Source: Variovorax paradoxus (GTDB lineage: Bacteria > Pseudomonadota > Gammaproteobacteria > Burkholderiales > Burkholderiaceae_C). From it: a stretch of 64,000 nucleotides of DNA. The notes under the pieces were generated by a model. The model saw only the letters and a program-made list of their open reading frames with translations, had not been told where the DNA came from and ran no database searches. Positions 44,509 to 53,924 of the stretch are shown piece after piece. A program made the position numbers and the translations under genes. Position 1 is the stretch's first letter. The number at the start of each line of letters is the position of its first letter. Where the stretch lies: positions 1 through 64,000 of the forward strand of contig NZ_JAGGNW010000011.1 of assembly GCF_018614875.1 (NCBI RefSeq), read 5' to 3'.

Positions 44509-45084
44509 ATGCCATCCGATACATCTGCTGCCACCCATCTCATCGTTTTTGCCGGCTTCAAGCGCATTGCCCACGGCAGCACCGCCGACGTGCTCGCGCA
44601 GCTGCGCGAGCGCAAGGACGACACGCCCTATCTCGTGTTCGACGCACAGACCGGTGAACAGATCGATTTCGACGTGCACAACCAGTCCGACACCGAGGCT
44701 CCCGCCGCCAACGCCGAAACCCATGACGACGCCCCACGCGGCGTGGGCCGCCCCAAGCTCGGCGTGGTGGCGCGCGAGGTCACATTGCTGCCGCGCCACT
44801 GGGACTGGCTCGGCCGCCAGCCCGGCGGTGCCTCGGTCGCACTGCGGCGCCTCATCGACGAGGCGCGCCGCGTGAACGCCGACCGCGACACCGTGCGCGC
44901 CGCGCGCGAAGCCGCCTACCGCTTCATGACGGCCATTGCAGGCAACCTGCCCGGCTTCGAGGAAGCCGCGCGCGCATTGTTCGCGGGCGAACGCGAGCGC
45001 TTCGACGAATTCGTCGCGCCTTGGCCCGACGACATCAAGGCGCATCTGCAGCGGCTTTGCGCAACCGGCTGGAGCATCGTATGA
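44509..45084 (+). CDS. DUF2239 family protein
   Basis: 191 residues. Begins with HLIVFAGFKRIAHGSTADVL and YLVFDAQTGEQIDFDVH, then a linker with GVGRPKLGVVAREVTLLPRHWDWLGRQPGGASVALRRLID, resembling a ribbon-helix-helix-like or DNA-interacting motif, and ends with EEAARALFAGERERFDEFVAPWPDDIKAHL. DUF2239 is conserved and uncharacterised. A ribosome site AGAA lies upstream. It precedes the MATE gene and may be its regulator; no direct evidence. Confidence 0.85.
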   Translation: MPSDTSAATHLIVFAGFKRIAHGSTADVLAQLRERKDDTPYLVFDAQTGEQIDFDVHNQSDTEAPAANAETHDDAPRGVGRPKLGVVAREVTLLPRHWDWLGRQPGGASVALRRLIDEARRVNADRDTVRAAREAAYRFMTAIAGNLPGFEEAARALFAGERERFDEFVAPWPDDIKAHLQRLCATGWSIV

Positions 45085-45146
45085 GCGCCGCGCCGGGCCG
45101 CCCCAAGCAAGCTCGCACCGCAGTGCGAAGCACGAAGGTCATCCAA
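45085..45146 (+). repeat. Comamonadaceae-type repeat that supplies the next ribosome site
   Basis: The gap between the DUF2239 stop and the MATE start reads GCCGGGCCGCCCCAAGCAAG, then GCACCGCAGTGCGAAGCACG, AAGGTCATCCAATG. GCACCGCAGTGC and GTGCGAAGCAC are internal dyads. This style of sequence, ending in CGAAGGT before a start codon, recurs in related genomes (recalled, not searched). It provides GAAGG, the only ribosome site of the MATE gene. Confidence 0.4.
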
Positions 45147-46573
45147 TGAGCGCAACGCCAACCACCACCACCGCCGAAGCCTCCGCCGACATGAGCGGCC
45201 TGCGCGGCACGCCGGTGGCGCCCGTGGGCGCGCCGCGCGCGCTGTGGAAGACCTTCCTGTTCTTCCTCGCGCCGATGCTGCTCAGCAACATCCTGCAGTC
45301 GATGTCGGGCACCATCAACAACATCTACATCGGCCAGATGATCGGGGTCGGCGCGCTGGCGGCCGTGTCGAGCTTTTTTCCGGTGATGTTCTTCTTCATT
45401 GCCTTCGTCATCGGTCTGGGCGCCGGGGCCTCGGTGCTGATCGGCCAGGCCTGGGGCGCGCGCGATGTCGCCAAGGCCAAGGCCATCGCGGGCACGACGC
45501 TGTCGGTGGGCATCCTGATGGGCCTGGTGATCGCGGTGTTCGGCGGCGCCTTCACCACGCCGATGCTCGCCGCGCTCGGCACGCCGCCCGACGTGCTGGC
45601 CGATGCCACCCGCTATGCGCGGATCATGCTGATCGCGATGCCCGGCGTGTTCGTGTTCCTCATCTCCACCGCCATGCTGCGCGGCGTGGGCGACACCGTC
45701 ACGCCGCTGCTCACGCTGATCATCTCCACCACCATCGGCATGGTCGCCACGCCCGCGCTCATCCGCGGCTGGGGCGGCCTGCCGCAGCTGGGCGTGACCA
45801 GCGGCGCCTGGGGTTCGGCGCTCTCGTTCCTGGTCTCGACCGCGTGGCTTGCCTGGCGGCTGCGCCGGCGCAGCAGCCCGCTCGCGCCCGATGCCGCGTT
45901 CCTGCGCAGCATGCGCATCGACCCCAGGCTGCTGAAGGCGGTGCTCAAGGTGGGCGTGCCCACCGGCGTGCAGATGATCGTGGTGGCGCTGGCCGAGGTG
46001 GTGCTGCTGTCGCTGGTCAACAGCTACGGATCGAGCGCCACCGCCGCCTACGGCGCGGTCAACCAGGTGGTGGCCTACGTGCAGTTCCCGGCCATCTCCA
46101 TTGCCATCACGGCGTCGATCCTCGGCGCGCAGGCCATCGGCGCCGGCCGCGCCGACCGCCTGGGCGCCATCGCCAAGACCGCGCTGATGATGAACCTGGT
46201 GCTCACCGGTGGCCTGGTGCTGCTGGGCTACCTGTTCTCGCGTCATCTGATGGGGTTCTTCATCACCAGCGCGCCGGTGATCGAGATCGCCCAGACGCTG
46301 CTGCACATCATGCTGTGGAGCCTGGTGATCTTCGGCATGGCCGCGGCCATCTCGGGGATCATGCGCGCCAGCGGCTCGGTGCTGGTGCCCACGCTGATCT
46401 CCATCCTCTGCCTGCTCGGCCTCGAGGTGCCGGTGGCCTGGGCCATGAGCCACCGCATCGGGCTCAACGGCATCTGGTATGCCTACCCCGTCACCTTTGG
46501 TGCGATGCTGCTGCTGCAGACGGCGTACTACCGGCAGGTGTGGCGCAAGAAGGCGATCCGGCGGCTGGTGTAA
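45146..46573 (+). CDS. MATE-family multidrug/Na+ exporter
   Basis: 475 residues, about twelve membrane helices. Family features are PMLLSNILQSMSGTINNIYIGQ, GLGAGASVLIGQAWGARD, GDTVTPLLTLIISTT and VGVPTGVQMIVVALAEV. It should expel cationic compounds with a Na+ or H+ gradient. ATG at 45146 was chosen; upstream in-frame starts lie inside the DUF2239 gene. It is convergent with the VOC gene, the stops being 25 bases apart. Confidence 0.93.
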   Translation: MSATPTTTTAEASADMSGLRGTPVAPVGAPRALWKTFLFFLAPMLLSNILQSMSGTINNIYIGQMIGVGALAAVSSFFPVMFFFIAFVIGLGAGASVLIGQAWGARDVAKAKAIAGTTLSVGILMGLVIAVFGGAFTTPMLAALGTPPDVLADATRYARIMLIAMPGVFVFLISTAMLRGVGDTVTPLLTLIISTTIGMVATPALIRGWGGLPQLGVTSGAWGSALSFLVSTAWLAWRLRRRSSPLAPDAAFLRSMRIDPRLLKAVLKVGVPTGVQMIVVALAEVVLLSLVNSYGSSATAAYGAVNQVVAYVQFPAISIAITASILGAQAIGAGRADRLGAIAKTALMMNLVLTGGLVLLGYLFSRHLMGFFITSAPVIEIAQTLLHIMLWSLVIFGMAAAISGIMRASGSVLVPTLISILCLLGLEVPVAWAMSHRIGLNGIWYAYPVTFGAMLLLQTAYYRQVWRKKAIRRLV

Positions 46574-46597
46574 GGCCCTGGCCGCCGCGGCGGCGGA

Positions 46598-47074
46598 TCA
46601 CTCGCCGTCGAAGGCCTTCTTCACCTCGGCAATGTCGAGCTTGATCATCTTCATCATCGCCTGCATCGCACGCGCGGCCTTGGCCGGGTCCTTGTCCTGG
46701 AACATGCGCAGGATGGGCATGGGCGCGACCTGCCACGAGACGCCGTAGCGGTCGGTGAGCCAGCCGCACTGCGCCGGCTGGCCGCCGCCTTCGAGCAGCT
46801 TCTCCCAGTAGTTGTCGACCTCGGCCTGCGTCTCGCACTTCACGAGCATCGAGATGGCCGGCGTGAACTTGTACTGCGGCCCGCCGTTGAGCACCATGAA
46901 CTCCTGTCCGTCGAGCTCGAAGTTCGCGGTGAGCAGCGAGCCCTTGAGACTGGGGTTCTCGTCGCCCCAGAGCAGCTTGTCGGTCAGGCGCGAGTTCGGG
47001 AAGATGGCGGTGTAGAACTTCAGTGCGTCTTCGCCGTTGCGGTCGAACCAGAGGCAGGGAACGATCTTCTGCAT
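46598..47074 (-). CDS. VOC-superfamily protein (PhnB-like)
   Basis: 158 residues. The fold repeats are seen in MQKIVPCLWFDRNGEDALKFY, FELDGQEFMVLNGGP, FTPAISMLVKCETQAEVDNYW and GWLTDRYGVSWQVAP. The PhnB-like group with the DRYG element is also called 3-demethylubiquinone-9 3-methyltransferase domain, although most members are not enzymes of that pathway. An excellent ribosome site (AGGAGATT) precedes the ATG at 47074, overriding an upstream in-frame start. Confidence 0.88.
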   Translation of the reverse strand: MQKIVPCLWFDRNGEDALKFYTAIFPNSRLTDKLLWGDENPSLKGSLLTANFELDGQEFMVLNGGPQYKFTPAISMLVKCETQAEVDNYWEKLLEGGGQPAQCGWLTDRYGVSWQVAPMPILRMFQDKDPAKAARAMQAMMKMIKLDIAEVKKAFDGE

Positions 47075-47171
47075 GGGAATCTCCTGGGTTTTAATCATGA
47101 ACCTGAAGGTTCGGTATCGAGGCGGCGCGGGGCGCTTGTCAACCCGTGCGGCGCCTGTCAGTGGGAAGTGT

Positions 47172-48791
47172 TCATGCGCGGCGAGGCGCTTGGGCGGCAT
47201 CTGCCGGCGCAGGCCCGCCGCCGATCATCAGCCAGGCACTCAGCGCACTGAGCACGGCCAGCCCTGCGCTCAGCAGCATCACCCAGCGAAAGCCCGCCAC
47301 GAAGGATTCAGCCACGGCCCGCTTGAGCGCCGCGGCGGTGGCCGCATCGATGCCGGGCGGCAGCGCGGCGCCGGCCAGCTTGCTGCGCTCGCCCTCGAGA
47401 AATGCCGTCACCTCGGCCGAGGCCCCCATGCCGCGCAGGCCTTCGGACAAGGCGGCGTCGAAGGCCCAGGCCATCACCACGCCGAACACCGCGATGGCCA
47501 GCACCGCCGCCGCGCGCGACACCGCGTTGTTGACGCCCGAGGCCACGCCCGCCTGCTCGGGCCCCACCGCGTTCATCACCGTGGTGGTGAGCGGCGCCAC
47601 GGTCACGGTCATGCCGAAGCCCAGCACCACCACCGCGGGAAAGAAGCCGCGCCAGTAGCTCGCTTCCACGCCGGGCAGCGCGAACAAGGCAAAGCCGGCG
47701 GCCGCAATCGCGGGGCCGATCACCAGCGGCAGCCGCGGGCCGAAGCGGTCGACCAGCTGGCCGGCCCAGCCCGAGAGCGCGAACATGATGAGGATGAACG
47801 GCAGCAGCGCCGCGCCCGCCACGGTGGCCGAGTAGCCCTGCACCTGGATCAGGTTGAGCGGAAAAAAATACAGCCCGCCGCCGAGCGCCGCATACAGCAG
47901 CAGGGTCAGCAGGTTGGCCCCGCTGAAGTTGCCGATGCGCAGCAGCGCCAGCGGCAGCATCGGCGTGCGCGCCCTGCGCTCCGCGGCAATGAAGCCCACG
48001 CTCGCGGCAATGCCGATGGCCAGCGCGGCCAGCACCGCGGGCGAACTCCAATGCCGCGTGGGCGCCTCGATGAAGGCGTAGACGATGCCGCCGAGGCCGG
48101 CGGTGGCCAGTAGCGCGCCGACAAGATCGAGCCCGCCGCTGGCCGACGACCCGTGGCTCTCGGGCACGTGGCGCCACGCGATCCACAGCACCAGCAGCGC
48201 CATCGGCACGTTGATGAGGAAGGCCCAGGCCCACGAGAAGTGATCGACCAGAAAGCCGCCGAGCACCGGCCCCGCGGCCGCCGTGATGCCGCTGAAGCCC
48301 GACCAGATGCCGATGGCCTTGCCGCGCTCCTTCTCGGGGAAGGCGGCGCTGATGAGCGCCAGGCTGCCGGGCACCAGCAAGGCCCCGCCGATGCCCTGCA
48401 CCGCGCGCGCGGCAATCAGCTGCTGCACGCTGCCCGAGAGCCCGCAGGCCACCGAAGCGATGGCGAAGATGGCGACGCCGATCGCGAAGATGCGGCGCCG
48501 CCCGAAATGGTCGCCGAGCGCACCGCCCACCAGCAGCAGCGCCGCCAGCAGCAAGGCATACGATTCGACCACCCATTGCGCCTGGAACGCCGTGGCCCGC
48601 AGGTCGGCCTGGATGGCCGGCAGCGCCACGTTGACCACCGTGCCGTCGATGAAGGCCATGCTCGAGCCCACGATGGCCGCGGCCAGCACCCAGGGCTTGG
48701 AGGCGTCGGGACAAGCGCCCTCGCCCTCTTGCGCCCTGGCGCCGTGCAGGATCAGCGTGTTGTCGCAGGGCGCCTTTCCGATCTGTGCCAT
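47172..48791 (-). CDS. DHA2-family MFS drug exporter
   Basis: 539 residues, 14 predicted helices. Motifs include DGTVVNVALPAIQADL, GGALGDHFGRRRIF (motif A), ARAVQGIGGALLVPGSLALI and GFSGITAAAGPVLGGFLVD. ATG at 48791 has GGAGATCACC upstream, preferred to the longer frame. It follows PqiC by 34 bases on the minus strand, so it may be read from the same transcript. Confidence 0.93.
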   Translation of the reverse strand: MAQIGKAPCDNTLILHGARAQEGEGACPDASKPWVLAAAIVGSSMAFIDGTVVNVALPAIQADLRATAFQAQWVVESYALLLAALLLVGGALGDHFGRRRIFAIGVAIFAIASVACGLSGSVQQLIAARAVQGIGGALLVPGSLALISAAFPEKERGKAIGIWSGFSGITAAAGPVLGGFLVDHFSWAWAFLINVPMALLVLWIAWRHVPESHGSSASGGLDLVGALLATAGLGGIVYAFIEAPTRHWSSPAVLAALAIGIAASVGFIAAERRARTPMLPLALLRIGNFSGANLLTLLLYAALGGGLYFFPLNLIQVQGYSATVAGAALLPFILIMFALSGWAGQLVDRFGPRLPLVIGPAIAAAGFALFALPGVEASYWRGFFPAVVVLGFGMTVTVAPLTTTVMNAVGPEQAGVASGVNNAVSRAAAVLAIAVFGVVMAWAFDAALSEGLRGMGASAEVTAFLEGERSKLAGAALPPGIDAATAAALKRAVAESFVAGFRWVMLLSAGLAVLSALSAWLMIGGGPAPADAAQAPRRA

Positions 48792-48825
48792 GGTGATCTC
48801 CGATCTGCTCGGGAAGGAGAAAAAA

Positions 48826-49461
48826 TCAGGGCGTGCATGCGGTCGCCGCCGGATTCGCACGCGCCGCATTCACGCTGCGCGCGATGGCCGCGGCCGCCGC
48901 TGCGGTGACGCGTTGCGCGCCCTGCGCCACCGCATCGATGCCGCCGGCAACCGCTTCGCCCACGTTCAGCTGACACGCCATCGTGCGGGTCTCGTCGGAG
49001 CGCCGCAGCGTCCAGTTGAAGCCGGCGTCCACCCGGCCTGCGTCAACCGCGTCGAACTGGCGCACCTGCACCGCGATGCGCCACACGGGCTGCGAAGACT
49101 GGCGGCCGCCCTTGGTGACATCGAGCGCGCCGAGCCGCGCCGCGACGCCGCTGGCCAGCGCATCCTGCAGCTCGTTTTCGAACGACGCGGCCCAGCGGTG
49201 CTGCTCGAGCACGTCGACCTGCACGCTGCCGTTGGGCCGGCCCACCACCATCTGCGGCCGCGCGAGCCGCTCGGGCACCGCCACCGGCGCCAGCTCGATG
49301 TAGAGCGGCGCGGCGGTGCCGAGGGTCGATGGGGCCGCGTCGGCCACCGCCACCGGGCTGGCCAGCGTGTAGTAGTTGTCGGGCTTGCTCGCGCAGCCCG
49401 CGAGAACCATCAGCGCAGCGGCGGCGGCCGCAACGAGCGGGAACGGGTTTTTCTTCTTCAT
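48826..49461 (-). CDS. pqiC: PqiC-type auxiliary lipoprotein of an MCE transport system
   Basis: 211 residues. Lipobox VLAGC (Cys 23) then ASKPDNYYTLASPVAVADAA, the ABC-type transport auxiliary lipoprotein family start. The remaining domain has LYIELAPVAVPERLARPQMVV and VDVLEQHRWAASFENELQDAL. PqiC sits on the outer-membrane inner leaflet and joins the MCE tunnel to that membrane. It overlaps pqiB by four bases. Confidence 0.9.
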   Translation of the reverse strand: MKKKNPFPLVAAAAAALMVLAGCASKPDNYYTLASPVAVADAAPSTLGTAAPLYIELAPVAVPERLARPQMVVGRPNGSVQVDVLEQHRWAASFENELQDALASGVAARLGALDVTKGGRQSSQPVWRIAVQVRQFDAVDAGRVDAGFNWTLRRSDETRTMACQLNVGEAVAGGIDAVAQGAQRVTAAAAAAIARSVNAARANPAATACTP

Positions 49462-51101
49462 TTCTTGTCGTCCGGTTTGCCGCGCAAGAGCGACTCGGGA
49501 TGGCGCTCGAGGTAGTCGGTCAGCACGCGCACCGAGCCCGCGGCGCGGGTCAGTTCGCGCAGCGTCTGGCGCATGTCCTGCTGCAGCGGCGAATCGTCGG
49601 CCAGCGTGCGCTCGGCGCTGTTGACCGTCTTGCGCACGTCCTTCATGGCCGCGGCGAGTTCGGGCGTCAGGTCGGTGTTGATGCGGGTCACTGCCTGCTC
49701 GGTGCTGGCGAGCGTCTTGTTGAGCGAGGCGAGCGTGGTGCGCAGATCGGCCGCGATCTGCTCGTAGGGCACCTTGTTGAGCTTGCCTGCGATCTCCTGC
49801 ACCTGCGACTGGATCTCGTCGAGGCTGTTGGCAATGGTGGGCAGCTCGATCGGGTTCTTCGCCGTGTCGATCTTCGCCGGCGGCGCCTTGGGGAAGAAGT
49901 CGAGCGCCACGTACACCTGTCCGGTCAGCAGGTTGCCGCTGCGCAACTGCGCGCGCAGGCCCTTCTCGGCCAGGAAGCGCAGCCGCTCCTGCTGCGTGGC
50001 GCGCGACTCCACGCCGCTCTCCCCCGCGCGGCGGCGCAGGCGGTCGGGGTAGACCTGCACCAGCACCGGCATGCGGAACTCGCGCTCGGCGCGGTCGAAC
50101 TCCACGCCGATCGACTTGACCTCGCCGATCACCACGCCGCGGAAATCGACCGGCGCACCGGGCGCAAGGCCGCGCAGCGACTGGTTGAAGTACATCAGCA
50201 GCGTCTGCGAAGGGCCGTCGGGCTCCTTCATGGCCGCGGTTTCGTCCTGCGCCAGCGTGAAGGCCGTGTTCTCCTTGGCCAGCGGCCCCATGGCGTCGTC
50301 CGGCGCCTGGAAGGCGATGCCGCCGAGCAGGATGGTGGCGAGCGATTGCGTGCGCAGCGTGAAGCCGCTCGCGCTCAGCTGCGCATCGATGCCGCTGGCC
50401 TGCCAGAAGCGCGTGTTGACGCCCACGAACTTGTCGTAGGGTGCATTGACGAAGATGCGCAGCGTCACGCCGCGGCCGTCGCCGTCGAGTTCATAGGCCG
50501 CCAACTGGCCCACCTTGATGCGCCGGAAGTACACCGGCGAGCCCACGTCGAGCGAGCCCACGTCGGTGGCGCGCAGCAGGAACTGCTGGCCCGAGGCGTC
50601 GCGCGTGACGATTGGCGGCACTTCCAGTCCCTTGAACTCGCTCGCGGTTTCCTTCGACACGCCCGCGTCGGCGCCGATGTAGGCCCCCGAAAGCAAGGTG
50701 CCCAGGCCCGAGATGCCGGAAGTGTCGAGCCGCGGCCGCACCACCCAGAAGCGCGAATCCTCGGCCGTGAAGCTCTCGGCCTCCTTGCTGAGCTGCACGG
50801 TCACGCGCACATGCGACCGGTCCCGCGCCAGCCGCAGGCTCTGCACCGTGCCGATCTGCACGTCCTTGTACTTGACGGCTGTCTTGTTGGCTTCCAGGCC
50901 TTCGGCCGTGTTGAAGGTGAGCACGATCTCGGGTCCGCGCTCCATCAGGATCTTGACCACCAGCATCACGCCGACCAGCGCGGCGACGATGGGTATCAGC
51001 CAGATCAGCGAGGGCAGCCATTCGCGCCGGCGCACCACGCGCGGCGGAGGAAGCCCTGGCGGGGCCGGTGGGTCGTTGGGTCTGGCTTCTTCGTCGCTCA
51101 T
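49458..51101 (-). CDS. pqiB: PqiB-type MCE-domain tunnel protein
   Basis: 547 residues. One membrane helix at about 30-50 (LIWLIPIVAALVGVMLVVKIL), three MCE domains beginning near 57 (TFNTAEGLEANKTAVKYKDVQIGTV), 165 and 285 (MYFNQSLRGLAPGAPVDFRGVVIG), and a helical C-terminal coiled-coil (about 420-520) that forms the tunnel to the outer membrane. E. coli PqiB has the same three-MCE design and moves lipids across the periplasm. It overlaps neighbours on both sides. Confidence 0.94.
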   Translation of the reverse strand: MSDEEARPNDPPAPPGLPPPRVVRRREWLPSLIWLIPIVAALVGVMLVVKILMERGPEIVLTFNTAEGLEANKTAVKYKDVQIGTVQSLRLARDRSHVRVTVQLSKEAESFTAEDSRFWVVRPRLDTSGISGLGTLLSGAYIGADAGVSKETASEFKGLEVPPIVTRDASGQQFLLRATDVGSLDVGSPVYFRRIKVGQLAAYELDGDGRGVTLRIFVNAPYDKFVGVNTRFWQASGIDAQLSASGFTLRTQSLATILLGGIAFQAPDDAMGPLAKENTAFTLAQDETAAMKEPDGPSQTLLMYFNQSLRGLAPGAPVDFRGVVIGEVKSIGVEFDRAEREFRMPVLVQVYPDRLRRRAGESGVESRATQQERLRFLAEKGLRAQLRSGNLLTGQVYVALDFFPKAPPAKIDTAKNPIELPTIANSLDEIQSQVQEIAGKLNKVPYEQIAADLRTTLASLNKTLASTEQAVTRINTDLTPELAAAMKDVRKTVNSAERTLADDSPLQQDMRQTLRELTRAAGSVRVLTDYLERHPESLLRGKPDDKK

Positions 51102-51814
51102 GCTGGCTTTTGTTCCCTGTTGTCACGTGCCGGTTCCCGGCGTTCCCGTTCGGCTTCCTGCTGCTGCCTGCTGTCCCATGTGAGCCTCGGGTCGAAGCTC
51201 AGCGAAGCCAGCATCGTCAGCACCACCACCGACCCGAAGGCCGCAATGCCCACGCCCGCGTTGATGACCGCAAAGCCCTGGATCTGCACCAGCCCGGTAA
51301 GCAGCGACACCACGAACACGTCGAGCATCGACCAGCGGCCGATGATCTCGATGATGTGATAGAGCCTGGCCCGCTCGGGCCGGCGCCAGCTGCTGCCGCG
51401 CTGCGCAAGCAATGCAAGCAGGATCAGTACCGTGAGCTTGAACAGCGGCACCAGGAAGCTCGCGATGAAGATGATGGCCGCGAGCCCGTAGGCGCCCGAC
51501 ACCCAGAAGTAGATGACGCCGCTCAGGATGGTGTCGTACTGTGCGCCGAACAGCGTGCGCGTGATCATCACCGGCAGCAGGTTGGCCGGTATGTACATGA
51601 TGCAGGCCGCGATCAGGAAGGCCCAGGTGCGGTTCAGGCTGTAGGGCTTTCGCGTGTGCAGGTGCGTGCCGCAGCGGCCGCAGGGCTCGCCCTCGGCGGC
51701 GTTGCGCCAGACGGCATCGCAATGCGGGCAGGCCAGAAGGCCCAGCGCGCTGGCGGTTGCCAGCGGTGCTTCGTCGCCGTCGTTGTCCCGGACCTGGCGC
51801 TCGCCTGCGTTCAC
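51098..51814 (-). CDS. pqiA: PqiA half-protein, C-terminal type
   Basis: 238 residues from a GTG start at 51814, which overlaps the stop of the first PqiA gene (GTGA). A zinc-ribbon CPHCDAVW with CGRCGTHL precedes four membrane helices: LNRTWAFLIAACIMYIPANLLPVM, IYFWVSGAYGLAAIIFIASFLVP and WSMLDVFVVSLLTGLVQI. In E. coli PqiA is one 417-residue protein with two such halves; here they are separate genes. The half is presumed to dimerise with its neighbour. Confidence 0.9.
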   Translation of the reverse strand: MNAGERQVRDNDGDEAPLATASALGLLACPHCDAVWRNAAEGEPCGRCGTHLHTRKPYSLNRTWAFLIAACIMYIPANLLPVMITRTLFGAQYDTILSGVIYFWVSGAYGLAAIIFIASFLVPLFKLTVLILLALLAQRGSSWRRPERARLYHIIEIIGRWSMLDVFVVSLLTGLVQIQGFAVINAGVGIAAFGSVVVLTMLASLSFDPRLTWDSRQQQEAERERREPARDNREQKPA

Positions 51815-52443
51815 GCGGCCTCCCCTTCGGGCTCGCCGGGCGGGCGAAAGGTCATTTCCCAGAAGGCGTTGGGATTGAACGAGAGCACGGCGGTGAGCAG
51901 CACGGTGAGCGCCATGAAGGCCCAGAGCGCCGGCCCTGCCACCACGGTGGCCATGCTCGACAGCTTGACGATCGCCACCAGCACGCCGAGCAGGAACACC
52001 TCGATCATTCCCCAGGGCCGCAGCATCTGCATGGCGCGCACCAGAATGGCAAAGCCGGCCGGGCGCCGCTCGCGGCTGAGCGGCACCAGCAGGTAGGCCA
52101 GGATGCACAACTGCATCAGCGGAAAGAGAAGCGTCGTGGCCAGCACCAGCAGCGCCACCACCGACATGCCCTCCCGGCTCAGCACCAGCACCGCGCCGGC
52201 CAGCGTGGTCTGGCTGCGCAGGCCCTGCAGCTCCATCTCGACGATCGGAAACAGGTTGGCGATGGCGAACATGATCAGCGATGCCACCGTCAGCGGCAGG
52301 ATGCGGCGCTGCTGGTCGCCCGGGTGGCGGTACAGCTCGGTGCCGCAGCGCGCGCAGCACGACACCTCGCGCGGCTTCAGGCGCGCACGGCTGAAGACCG
52401 CATCGCAGCCCGGACAAACCACGGTTTCAGGTACTTCCGTCAT
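51811..52443 (-). CDS. pqiA: PqiA half-protein, N-terminal type
   Basis: 210 residues. A zinc ribbon CPGCDAVF with CCARCGTEL, then PQRRILPLTVASLIMFAIANLFP-type helices with IVEMELQGLRSQTTL, and RPWGMIEVFLLGVLVAIVKLSSM. Both halves carry the paired ribbon-plus-four-helix design. It starts 20 bases after the MFS gene stop and overlaps the next gene. The set pqiA-pqiA-pqiB-pqiC is responsive to redox stress in E. coli (established there, not shown here). Confidence 0.9.
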   Translation of the reverse strand: MTEVPETVVCPGCDAVFSRARLKPREVSCCARCGTELYRHPGDQQRRILPLTVASLIMFAIANLFPIVEMELQGLRSQTTLAGAVLVLSREGMSVVALLVLATTLLFPLMQLCILAYLLVPLSRERRPAGFAILVRAMQMLRPWGMIEVFLLGVLVAIVKLSSMATVVAGPALWAFMALTVLLTAVLSFNPNAFWEMTFRPPGEPEGEAA

Positions 52444-52463
52444 GGGGCCGTACCCTAACCTAT

Positions 52464-53924
52464 TCAGCCGCCGTGCCCTGTCGTCTTCAGCCGCAGACTG
52501 CTGAAGACCGCCGCCAGGCCCGCGCAGCAGGCCGCAAGCACCAGCGCCACCACCGGCCCGTGGCCGCCATGCGGACTCCAGATGCTGAACACGCCGGCCA
52601 GCACCACCGCGCCCAGCGTCTGCCCCGTGAGCCGCGCGGTGCCGAGCATGCCGCTGGCCGCGCCGCTGCGGTGCGCCGGCGGCGAGGTCACGATGGTGTG
52701 GTTGTTGGGCGACTGGAACAGCCCGAAGCCCAGCCCGCACAGTGCCATGCGCCAGGCGATGTCGGCATTGCCCGGCTGCGCCGGCAGCGCGGCCAGCAAC
52801 GCCAGGCCGACCGCCAGCAGGCCCAGCCCGATGCCGCCGAGCAGCCCGTCCGGATAGCGCCCGATCAGCCGGCCCGCGATGGGCGCCATGGCCACGATGG
52901 CCAGCGGCCAGGCGGTGATGAGCAGCCCGGCCTCGATGTGGCTGCGCCCGTACACCTCGAGCAGCAGGAACGGCAGTGCAATGTAGGCCAGCATCTGCGC
53001 GCAGAAAGCGGCCACCGACGTGCCCATGGAAAGCGCGAACACCGGGATGCGCAGCAGGTCGATCGGAAACAGCGGCACCGCCAGCTTGCGCTGCCGCCGA
53101 AGATAGACGAAGCCCACCGCCACGCCGGCCAGCAGGATGAGCCAGGCGGACGCTTGCGAGCCGCCGCCGGGCACGCCGCCCTCGCGCACGCCCTCGCGCA
53201 CGCCCAGGCGGTCGACACCCAGGAACACCAGCGAGAACATCAGCACGTTCAGCGCCACGTCGACCGGCGAAAAGCGCAGGCCTGCCGCTGGCGCCACGCG
53301 ATTGAACGGCAGCGCCCGCAGGCCCAGCGCCAGCGTGACGATCCCGAGCGGCACGTTGATCGCGAACAGCCACGGCCATGAAGCCACCGAAAGAATGGCC
53401 GCGGCCACCGACGGCCCGGCCACGGAAGATGTGGCCACCACCATCGAGTTGATCGCCATGCCGCGCCCCAGCAACGCCGAGGGAAAGGTCAGCCGCACCA
53501 GCGCCGCGTTCACGCTCATGATGCCGGCCGCGCCCAGCCCCTGGAAGGTGCGCGCCGCAATCAGCGTGGCCAGCGAATCGGCGAAGGTGGCGCCGATCGA
53601 GGACAGCGTGAACACCGCCATGCCCACCAGGTAGACGCGCCGGTAGCCGACCAAGTCGCCCAGCGACGCCAGCGGCAGCAGCATGACCAGCGTGGCGATC
53701 TGGTAGGCGTTCACCACCCAGATGGCATGCGAGGGGCTGGCCTGGAGTTCGCGCGCAATGCCCGGCAGCGCCAGGTTGACAATGGTGCCGTCGAGCACGG
53801 CCACCATGATGCCGAGAATGATCACCAGCATTGCGCGCTGGCGCGCGGGCTGGTCCAGCCCATCGATGGGCTGCGCGGCCTTGCCGTTTTCGGACACCGC
53901 GGCGTCCATCTGCGCCGTGGTCAC
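52464..53924 (-). CDS. DHA2-family MFS exporter
   Basis: 486 residues, 14 predicted helices. Start region ILGIMVAVLDGTIVNLALPGI, motif A LASLGDLVGYRRVYLVG, and SVNAALVRLTFPSALLGRGMAI are visible. It is coupled to the upstream Bcr gene by a four-base overlap and to pqiA by a 20-base gap. Substrate unknown; drug or metabolite export is likely. Confidence 0.93.
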   Translation of the reverse strand: MTTAQMDAAVSENGKAAQPIDGLDQPARQRAMLVIILGIMVAVLDGTIVNLALPGIARELQASPSHAIWVVNAYQIATLVMLLPLASLGDLVGYRRVYLVGMAVFTLSSIGATFADSLATLIAARTFQGLGAAGIMSVNAALVRLTFPSALLGRGMAINSMVVATSSVAGPSVAAAILSVASWPWLFAINVPLGIVTLALGLRALPFNRVAPAAGLRFSPVDVALNVLMFSLVFLGVDRLGVREGVREGGVPGGGSQASAWLILLAGVAVGFVYLRRQRKLAVPLFPIDLLRIPVFALSMGTSVAAFCAQMLAYIALPFLLLEVYGRSHIEAGLLITAWPLAIVAMAPIAGRLIGRYPDGLLGGIGLGLLAVGLALLAALPAQPGNADIAWRMALCGLGFGLFQSPNNHTIVTSPPAHRSGAASGMLGTARLTGQTLGAVVLAGVFSIWSPHGGHGPVVALVLAACCAGLAAVFSSLRLKTTGHGG

